Part shown: piece after piece, positions 33,107-43,671 of the stretch
Layout: the number at the start of each line of letters is the position of its first letter
How positions within the stretch are numbered: position 1 is the first letter of the stretch
Assembly: GCA_033557465.1 (NCBI GenBank)
Contig: CM066045.1
Location: 128,423,596 to 128,487,595, forward strand
Reading direction: 5' to 3'
From: Ichthyophis bannanicus
Taxonomy: Eukaryota; Chordata; Amphibia; Gymnophiona; Ichthyophiidae
Length of the DNA stretch: 64,000 nt
The notes under the pieces: model-generated
The model's input: the letters and a program-made list of their open reading frames with translations, nothing else
Databases searched by the model: none
What the model was told of the DNA's origin: nothing
Translations under genes and position numbers: made by a program

Positions 33107-33222
33107 CCTCCTTTTTCCTGTTGGCCTCTCCTTGCGCACTCAACCATCCTTCTGGCTTTTGCTATTGCCTTCTCTACCTGTTCAGCTACCTTAAGATCAT
33201 CAGATATAATCAAGGGCGTGCA
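33107..33222 (-). mobile_element. CR1 LINE, older copy, upstream part
   Basis: The minus strand reads IISDDLKVAEQVEKAIAKARRMVECARRG, the segment just upstream of that at 31860-31986. The two parts belong to one element split by the CR1 at 31987-33106. Confidence 0.8.
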
Positions 33223-33848
33223 AGTGATGTGATAAAACCTAGATTTCAGCAAAGCCTTTGATACTGTTCCTCACAGGAGGCTCATCAATAAACCCAGCAG
33301 CCTGGGAATAGGTCCTAAGATGGTTAACGGGATCAGAAATTGGTTTACTGAGTGAGTGACTGACTGACAACAGAAGGTGATGGTCAACGGAACTCACTCT
33401 GAAGAAGGGAAGGTGCATAGTGGCATATCTGAGGGTCAGTCCTGGGATTGATACTGTTCAATGTATTTGTGAGTGATATTGCGAAAGGATTTTAGGGAAA
33501 AGTCTCTTTTTGCAGATGACACGAAAATTTGCAACAGAGTGGACACTTCTGAGGGCGTGGACAATATGCGGAAAGATCTACAAACACTGGAAGAATGGTC
33601 TAATGCTTAGCAGTTAAGATTTAATGCAAAGAAGTGCAGAGTTGTGCACTTGGGGTGCAGAAATCCAAAGGAATTGCATGTGATAAGGGGGGGCGAGAGG
33701 TTGGTACACACGGACCAGGAGAGGGACCTTTGAGCGATAGTGTCTTGAGGATCTCAAGATGGTGAAAAGATGCAGCAAGGCAGTAGCCAAAGCCAGAAGG
33801 ATGCTGGATTGCATACAGAGAGGAGTGACCAGCAGAAAGGAGGAGGTA
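33223..33848 (+). mobile_element. CR1 LINE, RT fragment
   Basis: The plus strand gives, in shifted frames, DFSKAFDTVPHRRLINK, NGTHSEEGK, FADDTKICNRVDTSEGVDNMRKDLQTLEEWSNA, RFNAKKCRVVHLGCRNPKELHVIRG and SKAVAKARRMLDCIQRGVTSRKEEV. It stops abruptly at the AT-rich element starting near 33849, and no continuation follows that element. Confidence 0.85.
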
Positions 33849-33895
33849 AAGGAGAACAACAAATTTAGTGAGGTGAACACTAAAAGCAAACAAGC

Positions 33896-33937
33896 ACCCA
33901 ACACGGCCGTGTTTCGCCTATGCATTCATCAGGGGTA
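33896..33937 (-). ncRNA. Hammerhead-ribozyme-like motif, left
   Basis: Minus strand: CUGAUGA at 33932-33926 and GAAA at 33915-33912. Stem III is the palindrome ACACGGCCGUGU (33912-33901), then U as the residue before the cut, then GGGUG, which pairs with UACCC before CUGAUGA (stem I, four pairs plus a wobble). Stem II is weak, with extra bases after CUGAUGA. The core order is right; the stem II defect makes activity doubtful. Confidence 0.45.
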
Positions 33938-34632
33938 GGAGCCTCTAGACTAAAACAAAATGAACCGAATCAAATCATAATAAAAATAATAAAATAAAAC
34001 AAATATAGATAAAATAAATGGGTGGGAAGCATCATAAAAATGAATACAAAGTATAGTATAAAATGCATAACTAAAAAGTCTATATAAAGTACATAATAAA
34101 ATATCAAATACACAAATTGTATATAAATAACTCAAAAATATTGTGTAAAGGTGAGGTATAGAAACACAGTAAGTAAAGATATCCAGATGTATGTAAATTA
34201 GACACATAGATTAAATACCCTACACATCCAACATTTTACTGGTTTGCTATCTTATGTGCACCACGCTCTCTAAACCACAATTTACCCCTTGATTGTAATT
34301 GCAACATAAGAGTGCCCCTCCATGCTTTTTCACCCTCCCTCCCACAGCGCATTGACTATATTTTCCTTGCTTTAGTTCATCTAGGAATACTATATTGGAT
34401 CCTTGCTATTCTTCACAATTACCCCTGACACGCTGTAGCATGCGTTTTAATATATTCCTCTGGTAACTGTACTATACTATATAACTGTACTATATTACAA
34501 AATTAACCAAGTATGAGACAACAGCGAGAAACCAGGACCAAGGGGCAAAAAGGAGACTTATGAGGGCAGAAATGAAACTTGTATGGAGAGTAAAAGAACT
34601 GTTTGTGGGGTACAAATAAAAAGAATGACCAG

Positions 34633-34701
34633 AAGAAGGTCAGCTTGTGGATTGATATCACAGCTTATAATATAACCTTAGAACAACATATAAAAGAGGT
34701 A
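34633..34701 (+). repeat. Inverted repeat, left arm
   Basis: AGAAGGTCAGCTTGTGG ... AACAACATATAAAAGAGGTA is the inverse of 34884-34952, differing at only a handful of positions over 69 bp. The loop is about 180 bp. Confidence 0.85.
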
Positions 34702-34883
34702 ATTTAAATGCACTTTCATGTATCTTTGATGCTTGGTCCGTTTTTAGCCCTTTGAACCATATAACTAGGGCTCAATTTCATCTTTTTGAGCCCCAGAGGG
34801 CTTCTATAAGTCTTGGCAATAATCCAATATCTATTGTGCAATACACGTTCAGTCTAAGTAAAACTTTTATTGTCCTCGTGAAG

Positions 34884-34952
34884 TACCTCTTTTATATGTT
34901 GTTCTAAGGTTGTATTATAAGCCGTGATACCATTCCACAAGCTGACCTTCTT
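34884..34952 (-). repeat. Inverted repeat, right arm
   Basis: Right arm of the 69-bp inverted repeat inside the AT-rich unit (partner 34633-34701). Confidence 0.85.
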
Positions 34953-35114
34953 ATTTATTTTTTGAAGTTGTCTATACATGTTGTTAGACATTATATTAAT
35001 AATTATGTTTTAGTCTTCTATTCTTCTTTTATTATTATCTATATGATTTGTTATATTTTTCATATCCTATATATGTTTATGTATTATTATCTATTTGTTG
35101 TTTTTGCAGTTCTC

Positions 35115-35153
35115 GGCCCCCTGATGAAGGCTTTGCCGAAACGCGTTGGGGCG
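35115..35153 (+). ncRNA. Hammerhead-ribozyme-like motif, right
   Basis: CUGAUGA at 35121-35127, a short stem II hairpin (GGC-UUU-GCC, with one extra A before it), GAAA at 35138-35141, then the palindrome ACGCGU (35141-35146) as stem III, U35147, and GGGGC (35148-35152) pairing with GCCCC (35116-35120) as stem I. Palindromic stem III of this length can pair between two molecules. The extra A is unlike the canonical core. Confidence 0.5.
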
Positions 35154-35205
35154 TTTTAATTAATAAAGCATTGGTGACCACCTAATTCCCCTCGCTATTT
35201 GTCTG

Positions 35206-38140
35206 TTTGTTCTTCGTGCAGTCCATGGTATACACAGTATTCACCGCCAGCACCATAATTCAAAGGCATCAATTTTCTTTGTGTCTATCTTTTTCACTGT
35301 CCAACTTTCGCATCCATATGACGTTACTGAAAATGTCATGGCTTGAGCAAATCAAATCTTTATATGGAGAGAGACATCTCTGCTCTTGAGAATCTTGTCT
35401 AGGTTCTTTATAGCTATTCTGCCAAGAGCAATGTGCCGTTGGATTTCTTGACTGCTTGTTGCTTCTTTATTGATAGTTGATCCAAGTAGGTTAAAGTTGT
35501 TGTCAACTGTTTCATTTTCTTCTCCATCAATGATGAACATATTGATTTTGCCAGTTGTCATGATCTTTGTCGTCTTTACATTAAGATGCAGGCCCATGTT
35601 CCTTGATCGTGAGAAGAAAATGTTTCATATCATCTTCACTTTCAGCCAGTAATGTGATATCATCAGCATAGTGAAGGTTGTTGATGAGTCTTCCACCAAT
35701 CTTCACACCTCTGTTGCCTTCATACAATCCTGCTGCTCTGATTTGTTCTGCATATAAACTAAACAGGTAGGGGGAAAGTATGCAGCCTTGTCGTACACCT
35801 TTGCTTATTTTAAACCATTCTGTTTCTCCTTGTTCTGTTCAAGCTCTTGCTTCTTGATCAATGTACAGATTGTACAAGAGAACGATCAGGTGTTCTGGTA
35901 TACTCATGCTTCTTAATGTGGTCCAGAGTTTCTCATGGTTTACACAGTCAAAAGCCTTGCTGTAATCATTAAAGCACATATAGATATCCTTTTGGTATTC
36001 TTTAGTCTTTTTCAAGGATCCATCTCACATCTGCAGTGATGTCTCTTGTTCCTCGCTCTTTCCTGAACCCTGCTTGCACTTCAGGTAGTTCTTGTTCCAG
36101 GTATGGTTGTAGTCTCTTTTGAATAATCTTCAGTAGAATCTTGCTGGCATGTGGGATCAGAGCGATTGTGCGATAATTTCCACAGTCAGTTGGATCACCT
36201 TTCTTTAGTATTGGTATAAACACAGATCTTTTCCAGTCAGTTGGCCATGATGTTTTCCAAATTTCCTGCCAGAGCCTTGTAAATATGGTAACAGCTGCAT
36301 CAGATTGCTGCAATACTTCTATGGGAATGCAATCAATGCCCGGTGTTTTGTTCTTTGATAAGGCTTTCAATGCTGCTTCAACTTCTTCTTTCATCACCAG
36401 TGGTTCCCAATCATAAGGTAAAGGTTGAAATGGTTGTTGGTCCACTTGATCTTTATCATATAAAAACTCTGTATATTCCTTCCACCTTTTCTTGATCTTC
36501 TCAGCATCATTCAACATAGAACCTTGAGCATCTTGTAACATTTCAGTTCAAGGCAGGAATATTTTCTTTAACTCTCGGAGCTTTAGGAAAGTCGATCTTG
36601 TTCTTCCTCTAATAGTTTCTGCTTCTATTTCCTTGCATGTGTCATTATAGTACTTCTCCTTGTCTTGTCTTTCTGCACATTGGAAATCTCTGAGTTCTGC
36701 GATTGCTTCTCTTCTCTGGCTTTAGCTTCTCTACGTTTCTGGGCAATTTTCAGTTTCTTCGGTCATCCATTTTGGCCGTTTTTTTCTTTTTTACCCTTTG
36801 TAGAGTCTTCTTGCTTTCTTCCAAAACAACCTTCTTGATGTCATCCCATAACTCTTCTGGAGCTCTGCCATTTGTATCTAAAGCAGCAAATTGATTTTAC
36901 AGGCAGTTTTTTAATTCCGGTGGTATATTCTCAGGGTCATACTTTGCTACATTCATGAGTGGCTTGCTCTTTTTCAACTTTAGCTTGAGTTTGCATGCTA
37001 GTAGTTGGTGATCTGTACCATAGTCGGCTCCAGGTTTTGCCTTTGTTGATGTTACAGAGCTTTTCCATCGTTGACTTCCACAGATGTAGTCAATTTGATT
37101 TTTGTACAATCCATTGGGTGAAGTCTGCGTGTGCAGTCGCTGTTTGTGTTGCTGGAAGAAGGTGTTTGGAATGAATAGATTATTGACCTTGCAGAATTCT
37201 ATCAGTCTTTATCCTGCTTCATTTCTGTTGCCAAGTCCATATTTTCCAGCCACTTTACCAACTTTTGCGTTCCGATCACCCATGACTATCAAGATATCAT
37301 GTTTGCATATTCTGTCAATTTCAGCTTGTACTTGTTCATAGAACTCATCAATTTTATTCTCTTTTGCAGCTGTTGTTGGTGCATATACTTGAATTATAAT
37401 TGCGTTGATAGGCATTCCTCGTATATGAATAGAAATTAAATATTTACTGACAGCATTGTATTTCATTACAGTTCTTGCAAGTTTCTTCTTAATTATAAAT
37501 GCAACACCATTTCTTTTGTGTTTTTGACTTCCAGCATAGTAGACTATGTGATCATCAGATGCAAAGTGCCTGATATCAGTCCATTTCAGTTCGCTGACAC
37601 CCAACAGATCAAGTTGTACACGTTCCATTTCATTTTTGACTACCTCCAACTTTCCTTGGTTCCTGCTTCGTACGTTCCATGTCCCAATATGTAAGACATC
37701 TTTGCAGCTTCTGACTCTCATTTCATGCACAGCTACAACAGCAGTCAGACATCCCGAGGGCTTTGATCCAACCACATCATAAGTGCTGACTTTACTCTGA
37801 AAAGTCTTCAGCTCACATAGCCAGTTGAGTGCCTTCTGACCTGGGGGTCTCATCTTTCAGCACTATAGTGTAATTTGTTTTGTTGTGATTGTCCATTGGG
37901 TTTTCATGGCAAGATAAGGAAGTAGATTGCTAGGCCTTTCTTCCTCGCAGTTTAACTTTGGTGGTATTGCCATTGTTACAGAAATGTGATCCTCTGCTGC
38001 CAACACCGTCCCATTCTGCTGCTGGCCAGATGGGTGGTTTAATTTGGTCTGGCACCTCAGCTGAGACCTGTCCTTCTTGGGATACCCTGCCAGTAGTTAA
38101 ACTACCGACAGCTCACTGATGTACACAAGCCCTCACAGTA
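35206..38140 (-). mobile_element. RTE-clade LINE (BovB-like), 3'-truncated
   Basis: On the minus strand the element runs from a 5' UTR (about 38140-37790, including TACTGGCAGGGTATCCCAAG) into an APE endonuclease (IGTWNVRSRNQGKLEVVKNEM, LGVSELKWTDI, QVYAPTTAAKEN, MGDRNAKVG, GNRNEAG, then NQIDYICGSQRWKSS, GADYGTDHQLL) and a reverse transcriptase (WKRSVFIPILKKGDPTDCGNYRTIALIPHASKILLKII, VQAGFRKERGTRD, YADD near 35660, NLDKILKSRDVSL, CESWTVKKIDTKKIDAFELWCWR). It ends within the RRTN segment at 35206, where the AT-rich unit begins. Several frameshifts are present. The residues follow BovB/RTE proteins closely. Confidence 0.92.
37209..37853 (-). pseudogene. RTE endonuclease domain, longest open frame
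   Basis: The frame spans about 214 codons of the APE-type endonuclease with the conserved GTWNVRS, SELKWT, QVYAPT and MGDRNAKVG segments; the catalytic asparagine after GD is preserved (GDRN). It ends at a stop inside the domain, and the rest continues in another phase at 36897-37109. The domain would nick target DNA to prime reverse transcription, but this copy cannot be full length. Confidence 0.85.
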
Positions 38141-38459
38141 TGACAAGCTGCAAACCAAGTGATGGTGGTATTATTTGCAAAGAGGAAAACATCTGACATG
38201 TCCTGAAATGCTGGTGTGGATCAAATGAAAAACAAAAAAGGTACTAGGTGGCGTAAATCCGCATACATATTGGTGTAACACATGGACCCTCCCAAAATTA
38301 TCGCATAATGATTCATGTGGATCCCTGACATGTTTTGCAGATTTGGTATGAATTGGATGCAAAGCTATTGGGAGACAACAATTATTCACTGTTTTTTATG
38401 GAATAAGTGAATCCAGGAAAAAAAAAATGTTCAACTCCTTTGCTGTTCTCCTGCCCCTC
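38141..38459. other. SDHD intron 1, nothing recognised
   Basis: AT-rich sequence between the RTE 5' end and the first long direct repeat. No coding signal. Confidence 0.45.
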
Positions 38460-38655
38460 AACAATACCTGGAAATTTGATGTTGAGGGATTCACGAGTGG
38501 GAAAGTTATTGGTGGGAGACGCACACAGGTAGGCTAAAAAGAGATGCAACAGAAACAGCAATTTAAGAAGAAGAGCCAAGAGAAATGGCAACAAACGAGC
38601 TTGAAAAAGTGAGAGAGAAATAAGGAAATGTTTTCCCTAGCTTCTAATAGTTTAT
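38460..38655 (+). repeat. Long direct repeat, left copy (196 bp)
   Basis: AACAATACCTGGAAATTTG ... CTTCTAATAGTTTAT matches 42910-43108 with three substitutions and one 3-bp indel. The L2-clade LINE lies precisely between the two copies, its 3' tail touching this one. Confidence 0.95.
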
Positions 38656-38941
38656 TATTTTATTTATTTATTTATTTACAGTCTCTTATATACCGCACTA
38701 TTCAGCATCAGCGTGGTTTACATGGAACAAAAATGCTCAGTACAGTTAACACGTATGAGTTTACAGATAACAGGGCAAAAGACTTGGATAACAGGGGTAA
38801 ACTATTTACAAAACTTGCTACATAGATTCATATGAACAGGAGAGTTTCATAGAAACATATGCACCACTAAGGGTTAGAGTATCTGTCTTGGCGTGTTGTT
38901 GAGATTCCATATATTTGCTTAGCGAATTGTATCGTTGGCCT

Positions 38942-39868
38942 CTATGGGGTGTCGTTGGGCTCTATGAGGTACTTGTTGAAAAGGTGGAATTTGAGGGCTT
39001 TCCTAAACTGTGTTAGGCTCTTAATAGCACAGATACCTGGGGGTAATGCATTCCAGCATCTTGGCGCACTGAGACTAAAGGCCCTATTGGCTGTAGATGT
39101 AGTGCAATCTGTTAGTGCTTTCGGGACTTTTAGAGAGTTTATAGCCGTGGATCTTCTTGCTCTATTTGGAGATGTGGTATGGATGAGGGCAATTAAGGAT
39201 GCAGAGGAGAGCTTTTTAACAGCTTTAAAAGTGAGTAACAAGGTCTTGAAAACTATTCTAGCCTGGATGGGTAGCCAATGTAACTGTATCAGCAGAGGCG
39301 TCACGTGGTCACTCCTGGAGGCTCCATGGAGGACCCTTGCTGCCGCATTCATGGCAAGCTGCAGCGGGTTCAAGGTGGATTGGGGAAGACCTTGTAGGAT
39401 GGCATTGGCATAGTCAAATTGAGGTATGATCAACGTCTGGTAGATTGTCCTGAAATCATTTGGTTCCAGCATGGTTCGTAAATGCCTAAGTGAGCGGATC
39501 TTGTAGTATATTGCTCTGACTGTGTTTCCTATGTGGGCCTTCATGTCCAGGCGTTGATCCAAAGTGACTCCCAGATAACGTATTGAAGGTTTAGATTGTA
39601 ACTCAGCTTCATTTACTTTAAGATATTGTGGTGGGGTAAAGTTAGGGTTCCTCGTAATGAAGAGTACTTCCATTTTCTTATGTTGTATTCGGAGGTTTTG
39701 GGAGAGAAGCCAGTCAGATATTGCATTGAAACAGCTCGTCAGTGGGGAGAGGTCCAAATGTTCAGTAGAGAAGGGTATGTAAAGCAGAACATCATCAGCA
39801 TATAACATGCAATCAACATTGCAGGACCGGATGATCTTACAAATTGGCTGCATGTAAATGTTGAACAA
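38942..39868 (-). pseudogene. L2-clade ORF2, RT C-terminal half
   Basis: An open frame of 308 codons from MFNIYMQPICKIIRSCNVDCMLYADDVLLY to the natural end FHLFNKYLIEPNDTP. It carries the active-site YADD (minus strand near 39800), the RYLGVTLDQRLDMKAHI block, FDYANAILQGLPQ, LHWLPIQARI and the terminal RFRKALKFHLF-like motif typical of L2. The upstream parts (39870-41780) are in other phases, so this is a fragment of a roughly 900-residue protein. Confidence 0.9.
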
Positions 39869-41369
39869 TAGGGCAGAAAGGGAGGATCCTTGTGGGACTC
39901 CTTTGCTTTGGTGGAAGGGTTCTGAAGTTGTCCCTCCAGAACGTACATGTCGCCATCTTTCGGACAGGTAAGATCTGCATCATTCAAGCTCTCTTCCAGT
40001 AATGCCTTTCTCGATTAGTCGTCCTAAGAGAAGCTCATGACTTACTGAATCAAAAGCTGCAGCGATGTCCAGAAAGATGAGAGCAAATCCTTGACGGATG
40101 TCGTCAATGCCGGTGATTATCTTGCAGAACAGAGTGGTAAGAAGAGTTTCCACTCCATGGAATTCCCTGAAACCATGTTGGCAGGGGTCTAACGGTGCGG
40201 CAGTGTCGATGTGATCCTGTAATTGTCGTTGAACCTCTTTTTCAATGATCTTCGCGAGTAGTGGTATGCTGGATATAGAGGTCTGTATGATTCTACCTTT
40301 TGGGGATCGAGCTTGCAGTTTTTTAGCAAAGGTCTGATAGAGGTATGCTTAAGGGCTGAAGGGAATGAGCCGGTTGAGAAGGAGAGGTTCATTATTTTGG
40401 ATAGTACTGGGCTGAAGTGACTGCGGAGCTCCTTAATCCAGAAGGCTGGGCATGGATCGGACTGGGATGTGGTGGTGTTAAGGGCCATAATGGTGTCTTC
40501 AATTCCTTTCTTGGTAGGGGTAGAGAATACGGTTAGGGCTGTTGGGCAATCTTGCTCTGGGGTGGTGGTTGTTGTAGAGGTTTTGTTGGTCTGGCATATC
40601 TTGGATTGTACGTAGGTTGCAAAATCTTGTGGGTGTATCTCAAATTGAGGCCCAGAGGTTGGTTCCTTTGATAGAGTCTTGACCAGGTCAAAAAGGTCGT
40701 GTGGTTTATTAAGTGATCTCTTTAAGGTATCCGAGTAGTATGTTTCATTGTTTCAGTGATTGCCTTGTGGTGCGCAGCCAGATGACAGTTGTATGCTGTC
40801 TGGTCACTTAAAGAATGAGATCGGCGCCAGCATTTCTCGAGTTTCCGTAATTGGGTAAGAGATGCTCTAAGATCAGCTGTGTACCATGGAGCACTCGCTC
40901 TTTTTCCTGGGGGCTTGTTGGTTGGTGTGCGTAGGGCGATTGCGCTGAGGCAATTGTTCCAGTGGGAAATTAGGTCTTCAAGGTTCAGGGTGGTTTCATT
41001 GATGAGTTGTTAAGTTTCCGCAAGGATAAGATCTCTGTTGTATGGCTTGAAACATCGAGAGGGCGGTCTTGCGGTGTTGCTTGGTATCTTGTTGCTCTTT
41101 GAATGGGCTTTGTGCAAAGGAATCTGGAGGATGATCAGTTTGTGATCTGACCAAGAACAGAAGTTATGGACGTTATGGGATCCTGAGATGAGTTGAGAGA
41201 TATCTGTGGGGCGAATACTAAGTTCAGGATATTTCTCTTAATATGAGTAGGTTCCCTAACTAATTGCTTGAAGCCGAGATTTGCAAGGGCATTGAGGAAG
41301 GATGATGTTTGATTATCTTGTAGCATAGGCAGGTTAAAGTCGCCTAGGATCCAATTTGGGATGCTTGGG

Positions 41370-41780
41370 TTATGAGTGTTGGAGGCGAGAATAATGATAG
41401 CAGCGAGAAGCTGAGGGTGCTCTGTAAAGCAAGTTGATTGAGCAGCGTTTGTTGGAAATGGTGACGGTCTCCAGGTGATTTGTACTGGTGGAGTCCACCG
41501 TCTGGAAATGGAGGTCTCTCCTGGTGAGGATGAGCATACCTCCTCCTCTTTTGTCTTGTCTATGACTTGTATGTACTGTGAAATTCAGGGGGAGGAGCTG
41601 GTTGAGTATGACGTTGTCTTCGGCGGATAGCCACGTCTCTGTGACCATGAGTATATCAAGGTCGTGGAGGGAAATAATGTCAGTGACAACTGGCCACTTC
41701 TTCCGGATAGAACGGGCGTTGATGAGAGCACATTTTAGGCTATGAGGGTAGGGGTTTTCAACCTGTTTGCACTTCAACAC
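41370..41780 (-). pseudogene. L2-clade endonuclease fragment
   Basis: The frame encodes SLKCALINARSIRKKWPVVTDI, DILMVTETWLSAEDN, HRQDKRGGGMLILTRRDL and INLLYRAPSA, the first half of an APE endonuclease with its catalytic glutamate in TETWL. It is cut by a frameshift near 41380; a further fragment follows at 41135-41326 (LPQDNQTSSFLNALANLGFKQLVREPTH-like). It is part of the element at 38656-42909. Confidence 0.88.
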
Positions 41781-42909
41781 TCTATGAAATCCAATGTGTA
41801 ACAGATGGGGGTGGTGCGAGCGGGTGTCCCAATTTATGTTGTTACGGGATGCACCAGTCCATCTCCTTCCATGGCTCTGTAATATTGGGATCTGGTTTGG
41901 AGGATGGGGTTAAGGCAAGAGAGCTGGAAAACCAACTTGAAAGGATGATACAACATCCGACTACGGTGGTAAAGGGGGAACCCATCTTAGTAGGGCTCTA
42001 TGTAATTGTAAACGGGTCGCTAAGGGCAGACCACCAAGAAATTATTAACGGGACTCTTGGTCTGTTAACTGACGGTAGGCACAAAGGAGGAGATAACTTA
42101 GGACTGCTGACTAGCATCTGTCCTTTATCATGAGTACACAATTCGATTGCTGAGTGGTGGATACAATGTAGCAGATTCCTATGGTAAATTTAGCAGAGGT
42201 CAAAACAGGTACTTTGCAATAGATACTGTGTAACATCTACTTAGACACATCTGCTTTGTGATATCTATTTTGTAACAGCTATTAGTACAGATACTTTGTA
42301 ACGGATACTTAGTGCAGTAGGCTAGGTCATAACAGACAATGAAGGGTTATGCTGCCTTACAGAAGTGACAGGGGTGCTTAAAACTATGAAAATTTCTAAA
42401 ATTATGGATATTTGCAGCACAACACGTTTTAGATGATTTGGAGTTCTAGTGCACTTACAGGTTTAGTCATGGTGCTTGCAAGAGATTTATAGCCGGTGGT
42501 TTCACAGTAGTTGGTCACAGGAGATGGTAAGGCTGTTAGCGTCGCTGGGATGATGTGATGTAGGTATGTTCAAGGTAGTAGGAGGATGATTGAAGTGACA
42601 ATTCGTATAGTGGTGTAATTCATGGTTCTTGAGGAGTGATCCTGTGCGCTGGCATCTGGAAGAGCGTTCAGGCATTTCTACTTTGCAAACGTTGTAAGGC
42701 ACGTGTGGGAGGCCGCAGAGCAGGCTCTGAATGGGGAACTCCAGTACTGTGGGCCACTGCCTAAGGGCCACGCCGAAGGGCCCTCTGGCGAGGCCCTCAG
42801 GCGTGGGCCCGCCTGGCCGCGGTCTGACTTAAAGGAGCTGCCGCTCCTCCTCCCACAGCCCCGATTGGGCCGGAGGTAGGCTGATGATCGGGCCCCTCTC
42901 GGGAGTCTG

Positions 42910-43108
42910 AACAATACCTGGAAATTTGATGTTGAGGGATTCCCGAGTGGGAAAGTTATTGGTGGGAGACGCACACAGGTAGGCTAAAAAGAGATGCAAC
43001 AAAAACAGCAATTTAAGAAGAAGAGCCAAGAGAAATGGCAACAACAAACGAGCTTGAAAAAGGGAGAGAGAAATAAGGAAATGTTTTCCCTAGCTTCTAA
43101 TAGTTTAT
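42910..43108 (+). repeat. Long direct repeat, right copy (199 bp)
   Basis: Second copy of the repeat at 38460-38655; differs by three substitutions and a 3-bp AAC gain. It adjoins the GC-rich 5' end of the L2-clade LINE. Confidence 0.95.
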
Positions 43109-43671
43109 AACTAGCAACCCAATGTTTCTAAGTATTTCTATTTTGCCCTGTCCCAAAGAGCTATTAGCCTAAGTTTCAGTAGGTGGAGGAGTTCTTCCTT
43201 TTATGTTTACCCATTTCTGTTTATAGTGGTGTAACATACTCGTAGCCATACTGTGGTCTGTGATGCCTCTCAGAAGACCAACAAAGAAGATGTAGGAGAA
43301 TGTGAGCTTTGGAGGTGCTACGTGCCCCTTTTTCAGTTGTCAAGAGACCTGTAGGGTTTTGAAAACTTGTGTGCTCTCAACATCTTTCTTGTTGGCCTGT
43401 TAAATTTGTAGCACTGAAATCTGTCTGCTCTTTGAAAGCGGTCTCTGATTACTGAAATGTGCTGCCAAGCTATGCGTCTCCTGAGAAGGTGCTATGTTCC
43501 TAAGTTATGTAATTGGAAATCATGATGCCCGAGTAAATGCCAGTTATTCTTAGAGATTCACTTGGATGGTCCTTCTGGTTACAAATGAAGTCTTTCCCCC
43601 TCCCCATTAAGTTGACTTTGAATCTGCTTTAGATTCAGATACCTAACATAATTTTGCCTTTTGTCCCTTAG
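43109..43671 (+). other. End of SDHD intron 1
   Basis: Sequence without a recognised repeat. It ends with a T-rich tract and the acceptor TTTTGTCCCTTAG at 43671. Confidence 0.6.

Larger units (their letters stand above)
33849..35205. mobile_element. AT-rich unit bounded by two outward-facing hammerhead-like motifs
   Basis: Both ends carry the same kind of sequence in opposite orientation. At the left, minus strand, a T-rich run is followed by CCCCTGATGAATGCATAGGC, GAAACACGGCCGTGTTGGG and a tail ending TTCACCTCACTAAATTTGTTG. At the right, plus strand, a T-rich run is followed by CCCCCTGATGAAGGCTTTGC, CGAAACGCGTTGGGG and TGGTGACCACCTAATTCCCC. The inside contains a 69-bp inverted repeat. There is no coding frame of note. 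The terminal motifs resemble hammerhead ribozymes of Penelope-like and related retroelements, so a paired or inverted insertion of such elements is my best reading. Confidence 0.55.
38656..42909 (-). mobile_element. L2-clade LINE, apparently full length, flanked by ~197-bp direct repeats
   Basis: Read on the minus strand it has a GC-rich 5' end (42909-42680), about 900 bp without a clear ORF, an APE endonuclease (41780-41370, ALINARSIRKKWPVVTDIISLHDLDILMVTETWLS, KRGGGMLIL), linker, reverse transcriptase (PCPAFWIKELRSHF, ESYRPL-like, MLYADDVLLYIPFS), the long C-terminal domain (38942-39868, including LHWLPIQARIVFKTLLLTFKAV and FSLSAPRCWNALPPGI) and a 3' tail of ATTT-type repeats on the plus strand (38656-38685). 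Length is 4254 bp. Several frameshifts break the ORF between 39870 and 41370. Confidence 0.9.
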
